A stretch of 19,647 nucleotides of DNA from an uncultured Hungatella sp. (GTDB taxonomy: Bacteria > Bacillota > Clostridia > Lachnospirales > Lachnospiraceae): NCBI GenBank assembly GCA_910577935.1, contig CAJTOT010000051.1, positions 1-19,647 of the forward strand. Direction: 5' to 3'. The notes under the pieces were generated by a model. The model ran no database searches. It had not been told where the DNA came from and saw only the letters and a program-made list of their open reading frames with translations. A program made the translations under genes and the position numbers. Below are positions 8,214 to 16,357 of this stretch, one piece after another (within the stretch, counting starts at the first letter, position 1; every line of letters begins with the position of its first letter).

Positions 8214-10601
8214 TTAACCCAGCATCAGATAGTTGACAGCGTCAACCAGCAGCTTCTTTGTGAAGAATCCGCCCTTTATAAGATTGCTGATGTTCCCCGT
8301 GTTCTCCGCCAGACGGCGGTACTCCGCCTCTGTAACCGCTGTCACCTTGCTGGCTGCCTCATCAAGGGAATCCACCACATACCCCAGCTCATAGTCCTCC
8401 ACCGTCTGGGCATGGGGCAGCCCTCTCTGTATGATCACCGGAATCCCCGCCGCCAGATATCCTGACAGCTTGTGAGGCTGGCTGCTCTTGTAATAATCCG
8501 GCTGCTGTCCCCCGCTCCAGACCAGCCCAAAACCGCCTCTGGTGTACTCAATCAGCAGATCGGTGGTATTTTTCCACCCCTCAAACCGGACATTTCGCCC
8601 GTTCCTCTCAAACTTTCCGTCTGCGAACACCCACAGAGGAAGGTCATAGTCCCAGCCTGACACAAAGCCGAACTTTTCCGGCGATCCGGAGAACAGAATC
8701 CTCCTGCTAAACTCCGGAGTCCTCAGTTCCTCCCCGAAGGGCAGATCCCACATGGGCTGGATAAGAGTCTTCTTTACCGTCATCTCTCTTTTCCGCAGAA
8801 AGTTGAGCATGTCCTCCGTGGGAACGATGATGAGATCCGCCATATTGTAGTTCTCTATGGTTTCTCTGTAATCCGACTCTGTGCCCCCTGTCATCATGGA
8901 CGTGACATCATGGATAAAAATACACAGGCGGATGTTCCTGTGGCGGCGTATCTCTTTCACCAGTTCCCTGTCAAAGGCATCCCCGTTCCAGGATGGGGAC
9001 TGGAAGACGACGATGTCATTGTCTTTTATCGTGGAGGTAATTTCCCGCGCCTGTCTCCTCAACCCGTCTTCGTCGCCCTCCGCCGCCTTACGGCGGTGAA
9101 TCGTCATCTCCGTGAATCCAAGTTCTCTGGCTGTCTTTACCACATTAGACTGGGTGATGGCGCTCCTCTCTCTTGGGTTCACTCCCCAGAGTCCGGTAAT
9201 ATACATGGTTACAGGAGGGTTCTCCTTCACCACTCTCCTCTTCTTCTCCTCAAACTGCAGATAACCGTCCCCGGTCTCTGCCATGGCTGCCTTCCTCTGT
9301 CCTTCCAGCCATTCTTCCAGCTTCTCCCCATCCTCCATGGCCGTCCGCATATCCCCGATCATCCGGCCTGCCTCGTCCAGTCCGTACAGACGCCCGGCCG
9401 CCGTGTAATCCCCGCCGTGCATGATTTCCCTGAAAGCGAAAATCAGGTGGTTATGGAGAAATGCCCTACGGACAGCGGACACGATCTCATTTCCTCTGTT
9501 GATGTCCAGATAGTAGTCGCAGCTGTCAAAAAGGTCCTCCAGCATACTCATCTTCACTCCCGGATAGAGCCTGACATTCTCATAACGGTCCATAGCCGTC
9601 AGTTTGGAGGACATCTCCGTCAGAGCGGCGATGTGAAAGCGCATCTGCGGAACCGCCTCCACGATCTCCTGAAGGTGCTCAATCTGGTCCGAATTCGTGC
9701 AGATCAGGGCCTCCGGCCTGTGAAGGTTCTCTTTCTCAAAAGAATAGATAAAACCAAGAGGCTTCACCGTCTCCGGCGATGCCCCCAGCCTCACAAGCTC
9801 CTCATAAGCCTGCCTCTTCTGGACCATGATCTTGGCGGTGCGGCTGGCCTGCCCGTTCAAGATGATCTGCATATTTCCGGGGATATCCCCCTTTACAGGC
9901 TCCTGCCAGAACAAAATGTCCCTCTTGTAGGGGGCGTGCAGCCGCTGGGACACAAAAAACGGCGTGGACAGGGAGTTATAGAACAGCCGGTTCTTGTCAA
10001 AGCCCGCCGCCCTTAAGACAAAAAGGACAAAGTCTGTCTTATTGGGAAAAAACCTCACCTGGTCCCCGTCATTCAGGATAATATCCCCAGTGATATAATT
10101 CTCCACGATAATCTCCCGGCCTGCCGCTGAAAACCAGGACTTGTTAACCCGCTTTCCTTTCTCGTTGAACGTGGTCCTGGCGTACAGGGCGCCATAGCGG
10201 TTGTAGTGGTCACTGGAGCGCACGATTCCCCGCTCGTCGTACCAGTCGACTGTCTTCACCAGACGCCTGTGGAGGGGCTCCGCATAAAAGATCCGCCCTC
10301 TCTCCCTGTACAGATCATGAATCTTCCCCATGAAATTGGTCCCGCTGATCTCCCAGCGGTCCGGCACCTGGATCTCGTTAAAGTATCGGGGCCTTCCCGG
10401 CACTCCTTTCTCCCCTTTGAAACTGCCCAGAAAAAATCCGTACACGGATATCACATCATCTCCGAGAAAGCCTTCGTCCTCAATGACCGCCGCCGGGCAG
10501 CAAAAGCCCGCTTTCCGGAACGATTCCATAAGATCCCTGCTGTCCGGGGAATCATGGTCCAAGAGCAGCACTATATCATCTGATCTAATAAGTTCATCCA
10601 T
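8214..10601 (-). CDS. gtfB: GtfB-Gtf3 fusion: adhesin glycosylation co-subunit joined to a glycosyltransferase
   Basis: One 795-residue open frame holds two proteins that are normally separate. Residues 1 to about 440 match GtfB (Gtf2), the substrate-binding chaperone that forms the O-GlcNAc transferase with GtfA: AAVIEDEGFLGDDV (37-50), RYFNEIQVPDRWEISGTN (72-89), DHYNRYG (131-137) and NSLSTPFFVSQRL. A charged linker follows (about 441-465). From M466 to the end is a complete Gtf3-like domain (MYITGLWG, VVFQSPSWN, IFIHDV, PHKLSGYLAAGIPVI at 709-723, GGFFTKKLL). No stop or frame change interrupts the join. The internal ATG at 9206 has GGAG only 18 bases upstream, so separate translation seems weak but not excluded. 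The ATG at 10601 follows AGGAGG and overlaps gtfA by 31 bases, implying coupled translation. Confidence 0.92.
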   Translation of the reverse strand: MDELIRSDDIVLLLDHDSPDSRDLMESFRKAGFCCPAAVIEDEGFLGDDVISVYGFFLGSFKGEKGVPGRPRYFNEIQVPDRWEISGTNFMGKIHDLYRERGRIFYAEPLHRRLVKTVDWYDERGIVRSSDHYNRYGALYARTTFNEKGKRVNKSWFSAAGREIIVENYITGDIILNDGDQVRFFPNKTDFVLFVLRAAGFDKNRLFYNSLSTPFFVSQRLHAPYKRDILFWQEPVKGDIPGNMQIILNGQASRTAKIMVQKRQAYEELVRLGASPETVKPLGFIYSFEKENLHRPEALICTNSDQIEHLQEIVEAVPQMRFHIAALTEMSSKLTAMDRYENVRLYPGVKMSMLEDLFDSCDYYLDINRGNEIVSAVRRAFLHNHLIFAFREIMHGGDYTAAGRLYGLDEAGRMIGDMRTAMEDGEKLEEWLEGQRKAAMAETGDGYLQFEEKKRRVVKENPPVTMYITGLWGVNPRERSAITQSNVVKTARELGFTEMTIHRRKAAEGDEDGLRRQAREITSTIKDNDIVVFQSPSWNGDAFDRELVKEIRRHRNIRLCIFIHDVTSMMTGGTESDYRETIENYNMADLIIVPTEDMLNFLRKREMTVKKTLIQPMWDLPFGEELRTPEFSRRILFSGSPEKFGFVSGWDYDLPLWVFADGKFERNGRNVRFEGWKNTTDLLIEYTRGGFGLVWSGGQQPDYYKSSQPHKLSGYLAAGIPVIIQRGLPHAQTVEDYELGYVVDSLDEAASKVTAVTEAEYRRLAENTGNISNLIKGGFFTKKLLVDAVNYLMLG

Positions 10602-12070
10602 CTTTTTTCAACCTCCTGGGTGAGATAGGCCCGAGCCTTTTTATAAGAATGCCTGTGGAACGCCTCTATGTCCGCCTCTGTAAACAACCGCAAAATATAC
10701 TCTGCCAGTTTCCCGATCCGCTCCTTCTTTTCCATCTTATCATTTACCGAAATCAGATACCCGTTTTCCCCGTTGTCGATAAAGGTCGGATTTCCGTACC
10801 GCACATCAAATCCGATAATGGGAAGACCGGAGCCCACAGCCTCCATAAGCGTCAGCCCGAACCCCTCGCTGGTGGATGCCGCCACATATGCCTCATAGTT
10901 TTTATACACCTCGTCCATCTTCCACTGGCCCATGAGACGTACATAATCCCCGCATTTTTTCTCCTCTATAAGCTCCCCAAGGCGGGCCTCCTCGCCCCCT
11001 TTTCCGTAGATGTCCAGGGTGATATCTCCCACTGTCTCCCTCGCCTGAACCACTGCCTCGATCAGCCAGTCAATATGCTTCTCATCCGCGAGCCGGGAGG
11101 CGGTTATCAGGGAGTGCTTCACCCTGCCTTTTTCCGGATATCTCAGCTTGTCCAGGCTCCCCACCGGTATAGTGGCCACTCTGGGACTGGCTCCCATGTA
11201 CTTTTCAAACTGCTCCTTCAGAAGCCGGTTCTGGGCATCCGTGGATGTGATATAGGCATCTACGTGCCTGTACTGGGCAAATGCGTACTCGTAATAATTG
11301 TTCCACAGGATATGATCCTCGTCCGTTCCCCCCTCGCTGAAATGGTCCGCGTGTATGGCTATGACGATCTTGGCGGGGGCAGCATTCTGCATGATCGTCT
11401 GGCCTATGCCGGTGCTTCTGTCGATGATGACCACATCCTCTTTTGTAAGGTTCAGGCGGGACACCAGATCCCCTACCAGTTCCTCCTTGGAACAGATAAA
11501 ACGGTTCGGAAACTGGTACATCACCACATCGTTATCCGTGATCTCCTCGTAAGCCGCAGATCCGTCCTGGTTAAAAAAGCGGCGCTGGTACAGATGGGCC
11601 CGATTGTCCAGAGGCGCGTAATATTCCGAATAAATCCTGCAGTAAGTAAAGTAATCCTTCCGGATTAAGTTTTTCCCTGACACCATCTCCACCCGGTGTA
11701 CCTTATCTCCTGTCTCATCGGTGAGATAGGCCATATAATACATATCTGTGCCCTCAAATACATACTTTGCCTTCTTTCCGTCTCTGGAAAATGAATAATT
11801 CTCACTTCCAAATGTGGATTCCAGCTGTTTTAACGTGTAAGTCACCGGAGATATCTTACAATCTGTAAAAAACGTGTACAGCCAGATAATCTCCCTGTCC
11901 AGAAAACCTATATTCTCTGTCATGTGCTGAATATTGTCTGCCGGAAACATATCTGTAAAAACAAACCGGGCCTCCCTGCCGATCTTTCTCAGCACGCCGG
12001 CCCGGTATGCCTGGGCGTACTCCACGCCGCTGCTGGCCCACCCGATGCCCAGATTAAAATTGTAGATCAT
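10571..12070 (-). CDS. gtfA: Accessory Sec glycosyltransferase GtfA (O-GlcNAc transferase, catalytic subunit)
   Basis: Catalytic half of the GtfA-GtfB enzyme that transfers GlcNAc from UDP-GlcNAc to Ser/Thr of the serine-rich-repeat adhesin before export. The N-terminus (IYNFNLGIGWASSGVEYAQA, 2-21) is a family hallmark. It leads into an inserted beta-rich acceptor-binding region (about 75-200) and then the GT-B catalytic core. The donor-site motif STSEGFGLTLMEAVGSGLPI carries the two retaining-GT glutamates E402 and E410; IAIHADHFSEG lies near 238-247. Its 499 residues match the family. GGGGGAG lies just before the ATG at 12070. It follows secA2 by 11 bases and overlaps the gtfB-gtf3 start by 31 bases. 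Confidence 0.96.
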   Translation of the reverse strand: MIYNFNLGIGWASSGVEYAQAYRAGVLRKIGREARFVFTDMFPADNIQHMTENIGFLDREIIWLYTFFTDCKISPVTYTLKQLESTFGSENYSFSRDGKKAKYVFEGTDMYYMAYLTDETGDKVHRVEMVSGKNLIRKDYFTYCRIYSEYYAPLDNRAHLYQRRFFNQDGSAAYEEITDNDVVMYQFPNRFICSKEELVGDLVSRLNLTKEDVVIIDRSTGIGQTIMQNAAPAKIVIAIHADHFSEGGTDEDHILWNNYYEYAFAQYRHVDAYITSTDAQNRLLKEQFEKYMGASPRVATIPVGSLDKLRYPEKGRVKHSLITASRLADEKHIDWLIEAVVQARETVGDITLDIYGKGGEEARLGELIEEKKCGDYVRLMGQWKMDEVYKNYEAYVAASTSEGFGLTLMEAVGSGLPIIGFDVRYGNPTFIDNGENGYLISVNDKMEKKERIGKLAEYILRLFTEADIEAFHRHSYKKARAYLTQEVEKRWMNLLDQMI

Positions 12071-12081
12071 AGCTCCCCCTT

Positions 12082-14418
12082 TTATGGCGGAAGAATGTGA
12101 AGCTGCTTTTTCCCGTCCATGTATATGCTGCTGAGGAGAATATTTCTCATAATATTCTCCAGAATCGTAACCTTCATCTTGCCAAATGACTCCAAAGCTT
12201 CTTTCTGAAACTCAAATATAAGGTTCCTCTGCGCCATAGCCCGCCCGGAAACGGCCGCCTGGAGCTGCTGAAGATAGTCCACCTGCTCCACCCAGGCGTT
12301 GTCGATGACACCGAGGACGGACACCCGCATAAAGCGGTTCATCTGCGACCGGGTTCCGGTCTTTTTCTTCTGCTCTTCTACCCTGGTTCTCACCAGTTCC
12401 AGCAGATACTCCTCCACAGCCGCCGAATCCTCCAGCGGCAGGCTTCCCGTCCTTCCGTCCAGGCGGTAAGATATATTGTCCAGAATATACCGATGGAGGG
12501 CAAGGGCAGTCACGGGTCCGTGAGTCTTGACAAACCGGCGGACGTTTCCCCTCGCGATCTCCAGAAATCTCTCCTCGTCCATGCCCGCGCCGTCGATGAG
12601 AGCGTTCCTGGTGGCATACATCAGATCCCTCTGCCGCTGCAGCACCTGTTCATAGCCCACCGACCGCTTTCTGGAGAGAACAGCCGTCTCTTCCCCCAGG
12701 GCCTGGGCCCGGTTTATAATCTTTTTCAGTTTACGCCTGCTGATCCGCCGTCTGCCCTCCGAATATTTTTCCAGGCGGGAGGGACCGTTTTCTTCCACCA
12801 CGCCGTCCTCCAGGGATACGAAAAACCGGCTGCTCCCCGGATCTCCCTGCCTTCCTGCCCGGCCTCTGGCCTGGCGTTCCTGGCGGGTGTTGCCCATGCG
12901 GCCAATGCCGACGACCGCCAGTCCCCCCAGCTCCTTCACGCCTTCTCCCAGCCTGATGTCTGTCCCGCGGCCCGCCATAGATGTGGCTACAGTCACCGCG
13001 TTCTTCTGTCCCGCCTCCTTGATGATCTCCGCCTCCCAGAAAGCATTGTTGGCATTAAGCACGCTGTGGGGAATCTTCTCCCTGACCAGATAGCCTGACG
13101 CCAATTCCGTCTCCGGAATAGTGGTCACCACTATAAGCACCGGCTGACCTGTTCTGTGGATGGCGATGGCCTCCTCCATGGCGGCGGCGAACTGCTCTTC
13201 CCGGTTTTTGTAATACCTGTCCTTTTTGTCTTCCCTCTGCACCGGACGGTTAGGGGGAATCACCACCACCTCCCGGCGGTAGATATCCCGCAGTTCTGCC
13301 CTGGCATCGGAGATGGTGCCGCTCATGCCCGCCATCTTGGGAAACATCCCAAACAGGCTCTGGAAAGTGATGGAAGCCATAGAGCGGCTGTCCTGGGATA
13401 CCTCCAGTTTTTCCTTGGCCTCCAGAGCCTGGTGCTGGCCGCCTCTCAGCTTGACTCCTGCCATCAGCCGGCCCGACCCTCCATCCAGAAGCTGCAGCCT
13501 GCCGTCCGCCGAGATCATATAGGACTTCTTCACCTCAAACAAGGTGTGGGCCCTGAGAGCCAGCGTCACATGGCGGTTTATCTCAAAGTATTCCGGCTTA
13601 TAAAAATTGTCGATCTGAAAAAATTGTTCCGCGTAGCGTATACCCTCCTCCGTAAGCCAGACGCCGCCGTCTTCCTTCTCATAATCCCTGTCCTCCTGAA
13701 GAGTGGTGACGAAAAAGTCCGCCAGCTCAAACAGGTTGGACTGCACTCTGGGAGAGCCTGAAATCACAAGGGGAGTCTGGGCGCTGTCTAAGAGAACCGT
13801 GTCAGCCTCGTCGATGATCACATAGTAAAACTCTCTCAAAAACCGGTCCTCAGCCGTGGTCACAAGGTTATTGATCAGATAGTCAAAACCCAGGCCGCCA
13901 TGGGTAGTGTACACGATATCTGACGCGTAAATTCTCTTTTTGTCCTCATTGGTAAAAGGCTTATCCGTCCGCCGGCTTGCCCCCGCAGCCACGGAGAGAC
14001 CCATAAACCGGTACACCCGGCCCATCTCGTCGGCGTCCCTGAGAGCCAGATAGTCGTTGGTCGTCAGCAGGATGGCGCTCTTTTCCGTCAGCGCGTTGAG
14101 ATACAGAGGCATAGTGGCCGCCAGAGTCTTTCCCTCCCCCGTGTTCATCTCTGCCAGCATCCCCTTGTGGAGGGCGATAGCGCCTATGATCTGGACATCA
14201 TAAGGAAATTTCCCCAGTATCCGGAAGTCCGCCTCGCATATGGCGGCATATGCCTGGGGCAGAAGACTGTCCAGGCTCTCCCCCCGCCTTAAGCGCTCCT
14301 TAAATGACAGAGTCAGTCCTGACAGCTGGGAATCCGTCATGCGGCTCATCTGCCTGCGCCAGCTCTTGATCTCCTGCAGGATCTTATTAAACTCTTTCAG
14401 ATGTCTCTTCTGTCTCAT
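12082..14418 (-). CDS. secA2: Accessory Sec ATPase SecA2
   Basis: Cytoplasmic ATPase motor that drives the glycosylated adhesin through the SecY2 channel. The 778 residues contain the SecA DEAD-helicase core: Walker A MNTGEGKT (91-98), TTNDYLALRDA (109-119), the DEAD box (203-206), SMAGRGTDIRLGEG in the second motor domain and GRAGRQGDPGSS. It is shorter than housekeeping SecA and ends without the Cys-rich zinc-binding tail that binds SecB and phospholipid, as is usual for SecA2. The ATG at 14418 lies inside asp3 (32-base overlap) with AGGA upstream, so the two are probably coupled. Its place between asp3 and gtfA matches known accessory Sec operons. A second, housekeeping secA should exist elsewhere in the genome. 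Confidence 0.96.
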   Translation of the reverse strand: MRQKRHLKEFNKILQEIKSWRRQMSRMTDSQLSGLTLSFKERLRRGESLDSLLPQAYAAICEADFRILGKFPYDVQIIGAIALHKGMLAEMNTGEGKTLAATMPLYLNALTEKSAILLTTNDYLALRDADEMGRVYRFMGLSVAAGASRRTDKPFTNEDKKRIYASDIVYTTHGGLGFDYLINNLVTTAEDRFLREFYYVIIDEADTVLLDSAQTPLVISGSPRVQSNLFELADFFVTTLQEDRDYEKEDGGVWLTEEGIRYAEQFFQIDNFYKPEYFEINRHVTLALRAHTLFEVKKSYMISADGRLQLLDGGSGRLMAGVKLRGGQHQALEAKEKLEVSQDSRSMASITFQSLFGMFPKMAGMSGTISDARAELRDIYRREVVVIPPNRPVQREDKKDRYYKNREEQFAAAMEEAIAIHRTGQPVLIVVTTIPETELASGYLVREKIPHSVLNANNAFWEAEIIKEAGQKNAVTVATSMAGRGTDIRLGEGVKELGGLAVVGIGRMGNTRQERQARGRAGRQGDPGSSRFFVSLEDGVVEENGPSRLEKYSEGRRRISRRKLKKIINRAQALGEETAVLSRKRSVGYEQVLQRQRDLMYATRNALIDGAGMDEERFLEIARGNVRRFVKTHGPVTALALHRYILDNISYRLDGRTGSLPLEDSAAVEEYLLELVRTRVEEQKKKTGTRSQMNRFMRVSVLGVIDNAWVEQVDYLQQLQAAVSGRAMAQRNLIFEFQKEALESFGKMKVTILENIMRNILLSSIYMDGKKQLHILPP

Positions 14419-14851
14419 GGAGCACTTCCTGGATCACGATAGAATGAAAATGGAATCTGGTGACTCCTCCGTTGATCAGCTGCATGCGGTAGCTGTAGGT
14501 CTTGAGAGGGCACCGGAAATCCGCCGCCTTGTCCCTTATGGTTATATTTCCCGCCTCCTCCTCATAGCGGTCATAGAAAATCAGCCTCACGATACACGCT
14601 TCGCCGGGAGGGCTGTCTATGTTTACCGTGATCCTGTACCTGCTCTCCCCGTCGATCATAGGCAGCGCCGGCTCGATTCTCTGCGCCTGGTAATTGGTCT
14701 TGGAATACCACTGCTTGATCACCGTCCCCGGAGACATCATGGGATTGTCGTACTCCACGTCGTCTCTTTTGTGATAAGTAACCGCTGCCCCGTACAGATT
14801 GGTATCCGCCGAGTACTCGTTCCAGTATATAACCCATCTCTCCCCCGCCAT
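14387..14851 (-). CDS. asp3: Accessory Sec system protein Asp3
   Basis: Small cytoplasmic component of the Asp1-Asp2-Asp3 complex, which binds the glycosylated adhesin and links it to SecA2. The 154-residue size and the sequence (for example YWNEYSADTNLYGAAVTYH near the start, then MSPGTVIKQWYSKTNYQ, and a beta-rich carbohydrate-binding-like middle) fit the Asp3 family. Identification is supported strongly by its place between asp2 and secA2. The ATG begins on the base after the asp2 TAG, with AAGGTGG about eight bases upstream inside asp2. The 3' end overlaps the secA2 start. Confidence 0.92.
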   Translation of the reverse strand: MAGERWVIYWNEYSADTNLYGAAVTYHKRDDVEYDNPMMSPGTVIKQWYSKTNYQAQRIEPALPMIDGESRYRITVNIDSPPGEACIVRLIFYDRYEEEAGNITIRDKAADFRCPLKTYSYRMQLINGGVTRFHFHSIVIQEVLHETEETSERV

Positions 14852-16357
14852 CTATCCGTCCACCTTTCTGTGAAAATCATTGATTAGTATCTGTTTCAGC
14901 TGGTCCACAAACCAGTTTACAATCCCGGCAGAATTGTCATTGTGCCTGCCGTGAAGGCCCTTGCCGTACAACTCCACCCCTTCCTGGCGGACATGGGATA
15001 CCAGTTCCCGGTAAGCTGTGCCGTCATAATCATCCTCCAGCATGTACGCGGCGATGATCTTGGTCCTCTCCCACTCCGTCCTGTCAAACTTATCCCAGAA
15101 CCTCCGGTTCAATTCCTCCACTGCCCCCGAATCCGTCCGGCCGCACAGAAACCTCAGAATGTCCAGAGACGTGGCAAAGGCTCCGGGGCGGAGAAGTTTC
15201 CCGTTGGCAGCTATGTCCCCGATACTGAGAAGCGGCTTTCCCAGAAGAACCGTGTGCGGCCTGATATCACACCCATAGTACATAGCCCCAAAGCTTCCCA
15301 TGGATATCCCGGCGAGTACCACCTGGTCCGGAGTAAAATGAAGCTCCCTCATATATTTAAAAATCGTATCCCCGAGCATGGTCTCATACTCTTCGGAGCC
15401 CATATAAAAGCCTCCGCCCTCCAGCCTTGCCTCCGCCACCAGAAGGAATGGCGCTCCCAGATTCCTCATCAGAAAATACCCCTCAAACCCCTCCTGGGTC
15501 TTATAGCCAGAAAAATACACATTCAGCGGAGGTTTCATGTCCCCCGGATCAAAGTAGCAGAATATCTCTTCACAGTTAGACGTAACATGCTGCTCTCCCC
15601 CCGGAATAAACAGTCCCCGCCCTTTCCTTGAATACCGGACATGAAGTCCCACGATCCGGAGTTCTCCGTTTCCTCTGACCCTTAGAGATATAAAAACCCA
15701 ACTTTCCCCTTCCGAGCTGTCAAACCACACTCCCTGCCTCAGCTCTTCCTCCGAAAATTCTCTTTTCCACACTGGATCACCCGAACGGTTGGGCAGGAAC
15801 CCGCTAATTGACAAAGCGATTTCCACATCCCCCCGTTTCTGATACTCCAGCCACAGTTCCAGACACTGGCCCTTGAAGATAGGGATGTTGTTTCTCCAAC
15901 ATGCCGCCTGGCTAAATTCCGTTCCAAACTCCCCTCTCAGGCAGACGCTCTGGTTCCCCTCCCACTTGACGCTTCCGGAGAAGCCCTGGGCGATGGCCAG
16001 ATTATCCAAACGAAATTTTTCTCCATAAGGTTTTGAAAAATAATTCCCTGTCTCCTGCAGGAGAAAATCCTGGATATCCTTCTCCTCCAGCTTCCGCCCC
16101 TTTTTGCACCGGTAAAGCCAGGCTGTCTTCTCCGTCATCTCAACATGCTCTGTCACAAACAAGGTGTAGGCTTTTGCGGCTTTGTGAAGCATGGGAATCT
16201 CCTGGTCAAAAGGCGTCCTGTCCAATATGACCAGGTCATAAAGCTTTTTCGTGGGTTTTTTTAAGACCTTTTTATACTGAATCTCCACTGTGTCCGGCAC
16301 TGTATAGCGCTTTCTCCAGTCTCTGTCTCCCAACTGCAATATCTGAATCTTATCCAA
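14852..16357 (-). CDS. asp2: Accessory Sec system protein Asp2 (acetyltransferase-like)
   Basis: Asp2 (501 residues) takes part in adhesin export and, in streptococci, O-acetylates GlcNAc on the glycoprotein with an alpha/beta-hydrolase-type triad. The same arrangement is visible here: nucleophile S352 in GISMGS (350-355), an acid in YMLEDDYD (D442 the best candidate), and H472 in LHGRHNDNS. The enzyme is therefore probably active. The start is unusual: the frame begins with TTG at 16357, inside the last codons of asp1 (8-base overlap), with AGGG four bases and GAGG about ten bases upstream. No nearby ATG aligns with the family N-terminus, so translation probably depends on ribosomes finishing asp1. 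It abuts asp3 with no gap. Confidence 0.93.
   Translation of the reverse strand: MDKIQILQLGDRDWRKRYTVPDTVEIQYKKVLKKPTKKLYDLVILDRTPFDQEIPMLHKAAKAYTLFVTEHVEMTEKTAWLYRCKKGRKLEEKDIQDFLLQETGNYFSKPYGEKFRLDNLAIAQGFSGSVKWEGNQSVCLRGEFGTEFSQAACWRNNIPIFKGQCLELWLEYQKRGDVEIALSISGFLPNRSGDPVWKREFSEEELRQGVWFDSSEGESWVFISLRVRGNGELRIVGLHVRYSRKGRGLFIPGGEQHVTSNCEEIFCYFDPGDMKPPLNVYFSGYKTQEGFEGYFLMRNLGAPFLLVAEARLEGGGFYMGSEEYETMLGDTIFKYMRELHFTPDQVVLAGISMGSFGAMYYGCDIRPHTVLLGKPLLSIGDIAANGKLLRPGAFATSLDILRFLCGRTDSGAVEELNRRFWDKFDRTEWERTKIIAAYMLEDDYDGTAYRELVSHVRQEGVELYGKGLHGRHNDNSAGIVNWFVDQLKQILINDFHRKVDG

Noticed and set aside
8910..10016. 368-codon plus-strand open frame inside the gtfB-gtf3 gene
   Set aside because: Antisense shadow of a clearly recognised gene; His/Arg/Pro-rich, with no family features and no ribosome site of note.
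10649..11668. 339-codon plus-strand open frame inside gtfA
   Set aside because: Antisense shadow; the minus-strand gene has family motifs along its whole length.
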